A stretch of 64,000 nt of DNA, from assembly GCA_958295665.1 (NCBI GenBank), contig OY282559.1, positions 134,519,241-134,583,240 on the forward strand. Direction: 5' to 3'. Under the pieces are notes generated by a model that saw only the letters and a program-made list of their open reading frames with translations, ran no database searches and was not told the origin of the DNA. Position 1 is the stretch's first letter. Each line of letters opens with the position of its first letter. Source of the stretch: Tipula vernalis. Its lineage: Eukaryota > Arthropoda > Insecta > Diptera > Tipulidae. Made by a program: the position numbers and the translations under genes. Below are positions 31,201-42,949 of the stretch, piece by piece.

Positions 31201-32645
31201 TTTTTAAATCCAAATATCCCTAATTCAGCTTTGCCCATCTTTGGTCATCTAATTATGGTAGTTTACGTATGTTTGTAGGTGATCACATTAAGGCTAGATT
31301 AGTTACCATATCTTCTTCCATTTCAGAATTGTTAGTATCGGATTTAGAGTTTTTATTTGTCAATGTTTTCATTAATGGTCGTAAAATCTTATTCGGTACC
31401 GTCTATAACCCACCAAAAACTAGTAAGAGGTCGTATGCCCAATTTAAAAAATCACTTGTAGACTTAGAAAGTTTACTTAGTTATTTCTCTTGTAGATAGA
31501 TTCGATTAAATGTATATATCAGGTGACTTTAATTTCGATATACTCCAAAATTCCGGATTCCCTCGGGTATTTGAATCTTTTAAATAATCTTAATTTATCC
31601 ATGCACAACACTGTGACACCAACGTTTTCTTGTCGAACCGCTAGCGACGCCTCTTATTCCCTTATTGATCATACCATCTCTTTTACTAGTAACTCTATTT
31701 GTTCTCAGTTTTGATTTTTGCTTTCTGCTGCCAAATTGATCCTTGTCTGATTTCCTTTCTGTAATTCCCCGCGTGCCTCGGGGTTCAGTGCTGGGGCCTC
31801 TATTATTTTCTATGTACATAAATGACATAGAATCCTCCATAGTCGTTTAGATCAGGATTCTATTGTTAGGAATATTTCTCTGATAAATGAAGATTTAAGT
31901 AATATCGTTAGTTGATCGGTCTCTAACAGGCTCGTTTTAAACGTAAACAAGTCTCAGTCGATTATAATTTATAAAAAACCGTTAGATACCTCGTCCTTTC
32001 CTGGTATTTTTCTGCATGTTTCGCTAATTGAATATTCAAATACTGTTAGGGATTTAGACTTAGTTATTAATAAAACTTTTACTTGGGGTGACCATTTCGT
32101 TACTATTAGTAAGAGGGTCTTTGGCATGCTTAGTTATTTGTATAAAGTAAAGGAAGGGTAAAAATTAGGAAAAAATTGTTCTTGCCTTATCTTCTTCCTC
32201 ATTTTATTTACGATGATGTAGTTTTATTCGGTATGCTTCAGGAAAATATGAATGTTCTCCAAAGATGTTTCAATGCTTGTTCCAGGTTTATTTTTAGTAT
32301 TAGGAAGTTCGATGATATTTCTGCCTACTCTAGCCTTGTTTTAAAATGTAGTTTACCTATTTTTTACGAATTTCGCGTTTGCCTTTTTATTTATAAACTT
32401 CTCAAAGCTAAGGAGCCTTGTTATCTATATAGGAAATTAATATTTAGTAGATTTCATTCCTCTAACTTCCGCCTAATTCCGGCTAAAAATTGTTGTAGGT
32501 CGTTAAACAAGTTATTTTATGTTAGGGGAGTTTCCCTTTGGAATTCAATTCCATTGAAAATTAAGAGATTAGGATCGGCAAAACTATTTAGGTCAACATT
32601 TTTGGAGTGGCGTGATTGATGGGCAATACGTAGGTTTTTAATTTA
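31201..32645 (+). pseudogene. CR1/Jockey-like LINE remnant (EN, RT and C-terminal region)
   Basis: The endonuclease part reads MFVGDHIKARLVTIS and FGTVYNPPKTSKRSY (31269-31499), then a GDFNFDIL block near 31525. After several stops a reverse-transcriptase block VPRGSVLGPLLFSMYINDI is readable near 31770-31830. The catalytic YADD region is damaged. The last frame (32176-32619) gives the usual C-terminal region: LQRCFNACSRFIFSIRKFDD and FYVRGVSLWNSIP, ending FLEWRD. Large parts of the RT are missing. The order and strand are consistent with one degraded element. Confidence 0.78.
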
Positions 32646-33350
32646 TTTTTATTAACTTTGTTAATATTGTTAATTTTTAATATTATTTCACCTCGTGCTG
32701 TACATTTTATTGTAAATGAGCTACTGCTTAAAATAGAATGTGTAAGCATGAGGTGGAAATTGTTTGAAAAAATTTAAGAGGTTTTTATGCCTAATGGAAG
32801 CAACTTCATGATTTTTTTTTTTGTTTCGATTGCTTTGGTTCCATGTGTACTTTTCCTTTTAATACTAAATTATTTATAAAATACTATAAATAAATAGTAA
32901 ACATGATGTTTTTAGCTTCAAGTTTTTGAATGAAAAAAGCAAAAATATTATAAAACGTTTATATAAAAGTTTTCTACATTTCTTTAACTTCTAATATACA
33001 GAAGCCTATATTGGTATTAAATAAATATTAATTGCAGAAATATTAAAATTAAATTATTTCTAAAATATATTTTTCGAACTTTCTTTTGAAAACTACATAA
33101 AAGTTGGCTCTGACGAATTAAAATAATACTTGCTAAATGTATCTTTAGTTTTACTAGTGTACGTCAGATGTCTAAGATGTTCACAGAAAAATACAAAAAA
33201 AAATTATTTAATCAAAAAATTGTCACATGTTCTTAATATCGCTTTGTATAATCAAGGTTGCTTTGGTCGTAGTCGTACCATTCGAAAATGTGTAATGCAT
33301 AATTTTGAGCGAAAGACTGTAGAAAAAAAAAATAACGAAATCATCACTTA
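32646..33350. other. No recognised gene
   Basis: Probable 3' tail of the LINE remnant followed by AT-rich unique DNA. Confidence 0.4.
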
Positions 33351-33589
33351 AGGCAGCCGCATGTCAAAAGACTTCAGGTTTTTTGACACGCAGTCTACAC
33401 TAAAAAGATAAAATTTTTCCACCTCTCTTGTGTTATATTCTAAAAAAGTTACCAAAAATCATACAACGACAAAAACCTTTAGTAACTTTTTAGCATATAC
33501 GAGTAACACAAGAGAGATGGAAAAATTTTATCTTTTTAGTGTAGGCTGCGTGTCAGAAAACCTGAAGTATTTTGGCATGCGGCTACCTT
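33351..33589. repeat. Hairpin MITE with ~85-bp inverted arms
   Basis: Left arm AAGGCAGCCGCATG...CTACACTAAAAAGATAAA and right arm (read on the minus strand) AAGGTAGCCGCATG...CTACACTAAAAAGATAAA are nearly identical about a centre near 33470. No coding capacity. A target duplication is not clear. Confidence 0.85.
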
Positions 33590-34975
33590 CGAATGACGCA
33601 TTTGATCGAGGAGAGAATAAGGGATAAACATTTAGAATTGTGAATATAATTAAAAAGCAAATGATGAATAAAATTAAAAAACAACCAAATGACAAGAACG
33701 AATTCTACTTTAATATATAATGATCGTACCTTCCCTTTTCGAGCTCGTTCTTTTCTGGGTCTCTTTTTTAAATCCCCAGTATCATTGTAGGTTTTAATAG
33801 TACCATAAATCATCTTCTTTGACCAGGTATAATGCGGCCCATACACGCTACGACTAGTTGTACAACTGAGTTGAGTCGTAATAAAATCGTACCGTGTGTG
33901 GAGCAATCTGCAGACTTATTTGACAGTCTAAATTCGCAATTGCAAAAAATCAAAAAAATTTGATTTTTAGACTGCATTAAATCGAAGTGGCTGCTCTGCT
34001 GGTTTAAATTTTCATGCATGCAATATATCATTTAATTATTTCAACAGTTTTAAAGGTAATATAAAACAGTTCTTAGCTTAGAAAAACTGGGTAAGGTTGA
34101 CCGATATATGTATCTAAACGTTTCGGTTAATCGATTCGATATTAACCGATTTTTACCAAGTATACGAGTAAAATGAATACTGAATCCTACTGCACTTCAA
34201 ATTTACAGGAAGTTATATGGTTATTGTAATCCATTCGCATTCCCCCTACAAGTTCCGAGAATTGGTTTTGAGAATTTGAAATGTAAAAATTTGAAATGTA
34301 ATAATCCTGTTTTATTGTCACATTTTCAAAAAAATCTCGAAACTAATGTATTGCCTACAAAATCGACCAGCAGGCGTCCCGAATTTCGGGCTTAGTGGTT
34401 TTAAACTTTTTTTAAAATTTAAGTTTAAATTTACATCGTATATAGTTGCATCGTATATAAATTAAAAAGAATTACAGTTAGAAATTACATATAGAATTAC
34501 AGTTACTTCGGGATTTTCCAAATTAAGCTTTTAGAAATAACCTCGAATTTACAAAAGAGTGTATTTGGATGCTATACTGTACATTATTTGCACAATACAA
34601 TTCGTAAGGCCATTTGGATATTTTTCAGCCCCTCTTTTGATTTGTTTATCAAGTATCAATAATTTGATCGATGCTAAATTTCCCAAAAACAAAATCGAAC
34701 GAAAAAAGTAAAATTGGCAACAATAATTTAAACCAAATTTCAAAATCTTGATTTTTTATCACTTGATCGTTTTACACCTCGGTGATTGGTTTAAAAATAT
34801 TGATTTGTTTATTGTGTATTTAAATGACACTCACAATCATAAAAAATAACTTTTATAGTACTCTAAATATTGGTAAAACAATGTCCTCACATATAAAAGA
34901 TGGGCCAATGGGTATTTCACCATGAGAGTGGCGAATAAAATGTAAACCTACAGTCGTAAGGAACACTCCTTTTCT
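33590..34975. other. No recognised gene
   Basis: AT-rich sequence. Short open frames on the minus strand (33583-34031) have no recognised domain. Confidence 0.4.
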
Positions 34976-37841
34976 GATCATCGATATTTAACATATTCCC
35001 TCGATATTCACCCTGCTACCCGGGAAGCCTTCAGGAACCCTAGAAGGACCAACTGGAGCAAATATGGGGAATTATTGGAAGATTTGTTGCCGTCGAAGGC
35101 TCTGGAGCCCCCGACGACCGTTGGGGAGCTGGAGGACATGGTGGCTAGCGTTACTAGCGCATGCAACCGATCCTTTCATGCTGCCTGCCCACTGGCTAAG
35201 CCTAGGGGTAGGCAAAAACCAGTATGGTAGTCCAGGGAACTGAGAACCTATCGTAAGGCTTGTAGGACAGCCTTTAATAGAGCTAAATATACAAGGGAGG
35301 CTCAGGATTGGGACTCCTATAAGGAGAAACTCGGAATTTATAAGAAAGAATTAAGAAAGGCACAAAGGAGGTCTTGGAGAATCTTCTGTGATAAAATGGA
35401 AGAGGTATCCGAAACCTCCCGCCTTAGGAAGATTCTTTTCAAAAGTACAGCTAGTCCGAGTTTTTTGATAAAACCGGATGGATCTTGGACAGCTTCTAGT
35501 GGAGAATCTCTGGAGCTTCTCTTCGAGACACACTTCCCAGGGAGCTTTGAAGACCTGTCGATGCGTAGCAATCATCAGGAATCACTGTCAGTATTCTCAG
35601 TGTTCTACCTGGAAGCTATATTCAAAGGGTGTTTGAAGCTGGGCTATATTCCTAGGTACTGGACGGAGGTCAATGTGTTGTTCATACCGAAAGCGGGGAA
35701 AAGCTCACATGTCTATCCTAAGGACCTAAGACCAATAACTCTATCATCCTTTCTTTTGAAAACCTGGGAAAGGCTGCTGGATGTATACATCAGAGATAAA
35801 ATAGGTGCCAGGAAGTGGGCACCGTCTCAGCATGCGTACACAAAGGGTAGATCTGTGGACACTGCTCTGCACGCCTTGGTGTGTACGGTTGAGAAATCGA
35901 TTAATTCGAAAGAATTCTGTTTGGTGGCCTTCCTGGATATAGAGGGCGCCTTTAATAATGTGCAAGCGGAGGCAATCAAGGAGGGATTGTTATTTTTGGA
36001 GGTGGACGTTCCTCTGATAGGGTTAATCAATTATATGCTGGGAAGCATGATTGTTAGCTCGAAGTTGGGGGACTCCACCATCAAGAGGTGAGTAACTAGG
36101 CGAACCCCGCAGGGGGGGGGGGTCTGTTCCCTCTTCTCTGGAATATAGTGGTAACGGGTTACTACTAGAATTGAAGAGAGAGGGTATTGAAGTTATCGCT
36201 TACGCAGATGACGTAGCTTTAGCTGTTACCGGGAAATTCCTGGGCACGATTGTAGACGTAATGCAGAATGCGCTTACCATCGTTATGAAATGGGCTGGAA
36301 ATGTGGACTTGGTATTAACCCGTTCAAGACAGAGCTGGTACTCTTCATTAAGAAATACAAAATCCCGGTAGTTGTCCCTCCTACCTTAAATGGCACGAGA
36401 CTGGCTTTTACTGACAGAGCTAGATATCTGGGCATTATCTCGGACAGTAAGCTTAGTTGGAAGCCCAACATGTTGGAGAGAATAAACAAAGCTACTATAG
36501 CTTTGTACTCCTATAGGAACGCCATTGGTCATAGATGGGGTCTGAAGCCGGAGCTGGTACACTGGCTCTACCGCTGTAGTGAGACCTGTACTCATGTACG
36601 GGGTGGGTGTTTGGAGGCCAGCTCTGGACAAGGTAACTTATAAAAGTAAGATTGAGAGAGTGCAAAAACGGCCTGCATGCTTGTTAGCGGGCATTGAGGT
36701 CGACACCGACAAGTGCCTTAGAGGTTAAGTTGCACCTTCTTCCGGTCAACATTTTTGGCAAACAGATGGCGGCAAATACGGCTGTACGACTTGCAGCCGT
36801 CTCTCAGTGGAGGTGTCTTAGTATAGGACACTTTACTATCGTTAGATCTTTGAAGGATGAGCTGGCGAATCTTGACTACATTAAACCTACTCTACGCTTC
36901 GAGAAGCGATTTCGGACCTCCTTCCCTTCAAGGGAATCCTAAAGGGATAGACCGTTATCGGAAACCGAAGCGTTGCAATTCTTCACAGATGGCTCCAAGC
37001 TAAACGGCAAAGTGGGAGCTGGTGTATTCTGTGACAAATTAAATGTAAACATTTCTATTCGTCTCCGTGATTACTGCAGCGTGTACCAAGCTGAAGTCGT
37101 AGCGATTGAGGAGGGCATGACGTGGTTGAAGCATAATGTGTTATCCTCAGACGATATCACAATCTATGTGAACAGTCAAGCGGCGATCCGGTCGTTAGAA
37201 TCGGTGTCTTTGGCGTCACGGGTGGCGTTGAGTTGTCACTCATCTCTAAATGAGATGGGTGAGCATTTCAATATCCAGGTAATCTGGGTCCCAGGTCACT
37301 CGGGCGTCCTGGGGAACTGCAGGGCGGATGAACTTGCTAGGCATGGTACGACTCTCCAGCTGCAACCGGAAAGGGAAGTCTGGGGAGGCCGATCACACCG
37401 CTGAGACAAGCACTTGGGAAGCAGGCGCTATCCTCAGCGGGGGAAAGGTGGTCTAACACCCTCACCTGTAGAGTTGCAAGACAAGTTTGGCCAAAGCTGG
37501 ACTTGCTGGGGCGCACTAGGGCATTAATATTCCTATGCAGACGTGAATTAAGAACGGTCGTAGGAATTCTCACGGGACACTGCCTTTTTGGAGAACATGC
37601 AAGAAGGCTGGGTCTGGAGGCAAAAGACTTCTGCAGAAGCTGCTTGGACGAAGAGGAGGAAGAGACGTTGGTCCACTTCCTTTGCTCGTGTCCAGCATTG
37701 GCTGTCAGAAGGCACAAACACTTGGGTAAGTTCAGGATGGACTGCCTCTCGGATCTCGAAAACATTAAAGTGCGGGACGTCTTACGCTACATAAGTAGCT
37801 CGAAATGGATTGATCCATTTCAATCACTAACAATATTGTAA
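34976..37841 (+). pseudogene. LOA/I-type ORF2 (RT, RNase H, CCHC), broken
   Basis: The RT shows LRPITLSSFLLKTWERLLD, SQHAYTKGRSVDTALHALV, FLDIEGAFNNV and the box AYADDVALAV (YADD at 36201-36212). A poly(G) run near 36112-36121 marks a damaged GTPQGG block and a frameshift. RNase H begins QFFTDGSKLNGKVGAG (about 36975) and keeps YQAEVVAIEEG, VNSQAAI (Ser-Asp-Ser changed to Val-Asn-Ser) and WVPGHSGVLGNCRADELAR. The C-terminal knuckle is CRSCLDEEEEETLVHFLCSC near 37660-37695. Breaks: an in-frame TAG near 35228, frameshifts near 36090, 36300, 36640 and 37404. The enzyme would copy element RNA at the nicked target and remove the RNA strand. Confidence 0.9.
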
Positions 37842-37950
37842 TGTCACCTTTAATCAAATCAAAATGTCAATCGCATTTATGATAGATTAACATTAAGAAA
37901 AGTGCGAATAGAAGTACAAATTAGTCGTAAAATTATAAATAAAAATAAAA
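34976..37950 (+). mobile_element. LOA/I-type LINE, 5'-truncated, inactive
   Basis: The longest LOA-type copy in the window. It starts within the end of the endonuclease (SDHRYLTYSLDIHPA, about 34976) and runs through linker, RT, RNase H and the C-terminal zinc motif to a stop at 37839-37841. An A-rich 3' end of ATAAATAAAAATAAAAATT form lies near 37935-37955. The 5' end is truncated, as is usual for LINEs. G and C content is visibly higher than the flanks, consistent with a relatively recent arrival. Confidence 0.9.
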
Positions 37951-38009
37951 ATTGTATTCAACTTGAGGAGAATATTTCTGGCATTTAACGCAGCAATCGC
38001 AATATTTAT

Positions 38010-38390
38010 TTATGTACATGTTTAGTGCACATTCTGTTAAATACACATTCTTTCACATTCGTGCAGATCTTGTAGTTAACTTATGTATGTTTACCGTACT
38101 TTGTTTAGTGTATTTTATTAAGTGCACATTGTTTTTAGTGCATTTTATTCAGTAGACTTCATTAAGTGCAATACGTTTAGCACATTTTGTTTAGTGCAAC
38201 TGGTTTAGTTGACATTGTTTTAGTACACTTTGCTTTTGGCATCTTGTTTAATGTACTTTGTTGAGTGCCCCTTGTTAAGTGCAACTTTTCTCTTAGGGCA
38301 ACTTATAGTAAACTTGTATTTTGAGCACTTTGTTTAGTTCTTTTTGTTAAGCGCAAATTATTTTTAGTGCATTTTGTTTAAGGAAGTTGA
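38010..38390 (+). repeat. Degenerate TTTAGTGCACTTTGTT array
   Basis: About 20 imperfect units of 15-18 bp containing TTAGTGCA, TTTTGTT and AAGTGCAA run through this stretch, just downstream of the LINE. Not coding. Confidence 0.8.
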
Positions 38391-38840
38391 CCCATTAAAC
38401 AAAGCGCTAAAGTTCTGATAACTGCATTCCACTCGTCAAACGTAATCCTAGATAAAATTAAATTTTTTGGAAGTCATAAAATATTTTATCTAAGATAACA
38501 TGTGAAAGTGGCCTGGAGGAACGAAAACAAAACGTGATTCCTTCAATGAAATCTAACTATGAAACTGTTGTTTTCTATTTTGTTTTTAAATTCTAATTAA
38601 CTTCAACTTCATTTTATTTTTTTCATTAAGATATACAGCGCAACGGGTAAAAAAAACGAAATCAAAAGAGTATTTTTGAACAGCAATATCTTATAAGTAT
38701 TGGTCAATTAGTACAATTAAAGACGAAGACGTTTAGACTTGTGGAGCAATGTAGTTGCGACATTTTTGTTGACTATCCAGACTTCGCCACTACGAAATAG
38801 AATTCATTTGAGAATTTTGAAGCTTGGCTTATCACATATA

Positions 38841-39295
38841 AAGGGTTTTCCAAAAAGAAGTTTCATTTTGATATTCATTTTGCAAAATGGCGATTGTTTC
38901 GTTGCTTGTGTGCCACGTAGCGCCGTCTTGCTAAAAATAAACCTAGTCCACATCAATATCTTCCAATTCCTGCCATAAAATCATTAATCATAGCTCGGTA
39001 GCGCAATCCATTCACCGTAACATTTGCACCAGCCTCATTTTCGAAAAAGTAAGGTTCAATCACACCGCCAGCCCAAAAACCGCATCAAACAGTGACACGT
39101 TGAGGATGAAGAGGCTTTTCAACAATCATTCTTGGATTTTCTGAGCCCCAAATGCGACAATTCTGCTTATTAACGTAGCCTCCGAGGTGAAAATGGGCCT
39201 AATCACTGAAGATGATTTTTCGATGAAAATCCAAAAGATGACAGCTGCTCAAATACCAGGCTATTCAAAATGAAAAATCGTATTGGAAAACCCTG
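38841..39295 (-). mobile_element. Internally deleted mariner/Tc1-superfamily element
   Basis: Ends AAGGGTTTTCCAA (38841) and, inverted, CAGGGTTTTCCAA (39295) are flanked by TA on both sides. The minus strand encodes the middle of a DDE transposase: a first catalytic Asp in SD-AHFHLGGYVNKQ (stop in place of the usual Glu), SENPRMIVEKPLHPQRVTV, FWAGGVIEPYFFENEAG and a second Asp in QDGATWHT. The N-terminal DNA-binding region and the C-terminal part with the third acidic residue are gone. At 455 bp it is about a third of a full-length element. It cannot move by itself but could be mobilised in trans if a matching transposase exists. Confidence 0.82.
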
Positions 39296-39297
39296 TA

Positions 39298-41629
39298 CAA
39301 AGTAAATTATGGCTGCGACTTTAATCTCCAGAACCGTAAATCTTTACAACCAACTACCGTATAATACAAGCTGTAATTTGTGTTCAATTAAATCCAGCAT
39401 ACTTAATAATTGTCGTATTATTTCCGCGACATTTCTCTCTAAACCGTAGCATTTCTGACACAAATTTGTTATATTTTCTACATGCATTCATAATTCCTGT
39501 TTCTTTTAATAACTAAAATAAGAAAATATGTAAGCAAAACACAAAAAAAAAAAAAAAAAACAAGAATTAGATTAGAAAGGTAGGTTAAGACAAATGTGCA
39601 AATTTACCTCCCGCACTGTATAATATCTGGGCAATATGCAAACTTTCCAATATTTAGTTTCGTTCAAAAATCGATCAATAACCAAACACAACAATAATCG
39701 AATCTAACCCAATAATCTATAAAGAGACTATACAAAACAATAAATTCCAAACCACAAATTACCTTAGGACCATATATGGCGGAAATTCAATGTAAACTTT
39801 CTTATGTATGTTTACCTGCGTCGGGCAATTATAGTGTTTTGTTTATCTATGTCTTGTTGGTAGTTGATTGCCTCAATGTCACTATTTCGTTGTTGTAATC
39901 GAATCGGAAAGATAAGGCGAGTATGACGTGGGATATCGTTTATGTTGAATAAAAAATCGTTTATCGCGCCCCGTATAGCAATGTAAATGACGCGATGACA
40001 ATGTAATACATTGAAAATACTTACATACATAACCATATGTCAAAGTTTATTTACCTTTTTAGAATTAGACTGTATTTATGTGTTAAGTGTTTTATAGGGC
40101 ATTGATTTTTCTTCATAGTGACTAGGTACATTGTACAAATGGGAAAATTACGACTAATTTCTATTAAACACGCAACCGTGTTTTATTTAACAGCTTTGTA
40201 CATTCCTAGAAATCACACATCGTTAGTTACATGATTATACGTTTTTTCGTAATTAAAACGTTTAGTTAAGCCACACCAACAAAAGCAACTGTAACAAAAA
40301 TTAAAGAATAACGCAAAAAAACCTGTTAACCTGTAAAAGCTTGTGATGGCATTATTTATTGTCGGGACAGATAGATGTCATATTTTGCCCATTTTTTTTT
40401 TTTTTCTTCAACAGGTTTTCATTGTACATAAACACGTCATATTACGAAAGAATATACATAAGATTAAGTCTGGTATTGAAAAATAAGTAGAACAGCTGTT
40501 AGTTTTTCAATTTGTTTCTGTAATATTGAAAATCATTATACCGAACGAAGGTTGTGTTCCATATTTTTTTTCCGACTTAAAGATTTTCGTAATCACAAAA
40601 TGAGGCCGACGTTTTTTTTTTTGTTTGTTGTTTTGGTTTTTGGTGTTCACATTGAATGCGTTTCAAAAAAAAAAAAAAATTATCTTGAAGATAAGAAAAG
40701 GTACTTAGATATTATTATTTTCAGTTTGAGTAATTTTCTAATTTATGACGATGGTAATGTTTATGGTAAATAATGGATTAACGGATGCTTGGAGTTTTAT
40801 ATTCACATAAGTTTATTAAAGGTTAAATGTGATTTAATTACACAATTAGCATGAGCAAGAACTAAATTTGAAATTTAAAAAAAACAACTAGCACACATTC
40901 AATCTCTAACCTGTGGCATCTTATCTTATAATAAAATTTAAAGAAGGATTCCCAAAACGAAAATTTACAAAATAAAAATTGCATCAAGCTTGTCCAATTA
41001 AACTCCGATAAGTTTCGATTCTGGCTTTTTTGTTTGCAAATTCATTTATTAATTTTGACAGATCTATTTCGTTGGCAGCATCATTCTCAATAGCCTTTTT
41101 GTTTTTATAAGACACATTTTAATAATTTTACCGGAACAGTAACCAGGGCTGGATCAACTTTTAAATTTCAAATTTTCCATTGCCAACCAGAGTCCATATT
41201 GTGCAAAATTGCAAATCTCGCAGCTAAATAAACAAAAGCGACATAACGGTTGGTAGAGTAATGGACCACGGAAACCATCTCGTGATGAACTCATTCAATT
41301 TACGGCTTAAAAGTGAAATTAATGGACTAAAGTAGGCTTCTGATTTCTAAATAGAGTTAAAGTATATCTACGTCAAGTATATAAACAAATTTTATGTAGA
41401 GGTCACTGTCGGGATCCGAAGCCGGTTACCCCAATCGAAACTCCTATAATTTACTGGGAATATTTGTTTAAAACGAGTTTTCACAAAATCGTTTGTAGCT
41501 GCCGTTTAAAGAATTATTTCTTGCTCAGCTAACCAAATTTCACCAAATTTAAATTTGCGTTGTATGTAATCCATCTCAATTGGAACTTTAAGGCCAAGTT
41601 TACAAAAACTAAGAATCCTGTGAAAAATA
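39298..41629. other. AT-rich region without recognised gene
   Basis: No supported coding sequence. Homopolymer tracts are present (A-run 39541-39561, T-run 40391-40405). Confidence 0.45.
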
Positions 41630-42690
41630 CTGTTGGTCCAAAACCAATTTGGATGGTTGGTCAGACAAGGATCTTTTTCACTAACCTGTTTCTATGTTCT
41701 AGGACGCGGAGAATTTAAAAGCTTTGGGAAGCTTTGCTTCAAGAGGGTACCTGCCGTACGAATTGACCCAAAATCAAGTAGTGATAATACCACGTTGGCC
41801 TTTTTATTTATTCTGGTTTGAGTATTGAGTTGGGCGTTGAGTTTACGGTTGAGTTTGGGTTGAATTGGGATTGAGTTGGAGTTGAGTTGGAGTTGAGTTG
41901 GACTTCAGTTGGGATTGATTAGGGTTTATTAACTAGTTGAGCAATTTTTTATATATGCTGGTATGTGGATTGAATTTTTCCCAATGGTTTGCGGTTTAGT
42001 TGAGAGAAGGGTTGGGTTCCATTTGTGTGTTGAATTGACGGTTGAATTAGAATTAACTTGAGTAGAAGTCACGTACCGCAATAGTTTTTGAGACCATGTT
42101 GATTTAGGAGTTGAGCTGAGCGTAATTTGGGCTTGATTTAAATTTAAGGGCTAGCTTTCAGGTCGAGCTGAAGTTGAGTTGGGGTTAAGTTGGAGTTGAG
42201 CTGCAAATGAGTTGAGGAGTCAGCGATTAAATTGGGAGTATAATTAGGGTTGTGTTAAGGGTTGCGTTGGATGTTAGTTAGTTCGAGTTGAATTCATGTA
42301 CGAATGTAGCTTTTCGCGTCACGTTGATTTGAGGGTTAAGTTGGATGTTGAGTTTGGGGTTAAGTTGAGAATGGAGTCAGGGGTCTAGTAAGACGTTGCG
42401 ATAGGTTTGAGTTAAGTTTATATAGACATACAGTTTTCGGACCATGTTGGTTTAGGGTTTGAGTTTAGGGTTGAGTTGAGTATTAAGTTGGGAGATGAGT
42501 TTGGGTTGATTTGAAGTTTAGTGAAGGGTTCAATTGAGGATTGCGAAGAGTGGTGGGTTGAGTCGGAAGCTTGAGTTGAGTACGTATGATGTACCTATTT
42601 TTTCGGACCATGTTGATTTGGGGATTGAGTAGGGCGTTGAGCTTGGGGTAGAGTTCAGGACTGAGTTTGTGGTCGAGTTGTGGTTCATTT
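41630..42690 (-). mobile_element. CAACTC-array dispersed element, copy 3 (inverted)
   Basis: The plus strand is rich in GAGTTGAG/GGGTTGAG, the complement of the CAACTC array (about 41820-42670). On the minus strand the right core reads CTTCCCAAAGCTTTT, AATTCTCCGCG and ACATAGAAACAGG (about 41685-41745), matching copies 1 and 2. Punctuation motifs (TTTTCGGACCATGTTG-type on the plus strand) occur near 42085, 42310, 42430 and 42600. The left edge is eroded; only ATTTTCAG resembles the other copies near 42690. It abuts the BEL fragment. Confidence 0.6.
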
Positions 42691-42949
42691 TCAGATTATA
42701 AATCGTCGGTCGACTGTTTGGTAAAGAATAAAATTTCCTTGATACTGCACTATTCCGTCAAGATAGACGAAACGATGATTCTCAAGCACATTCAGCTTGC
42801 CGATCATTGGTTCTTCATCTTTGATTCGTTGGCTGCTGATTATTGTCGGTGTTGTTACTTTGTAATGAGCAGAATCTTGGATAATCCTCACTTAAGATAA
42901 CTGGATCACCAATTATTGTCATACCACGTCCCGTTTCAGGAGTTGAACC

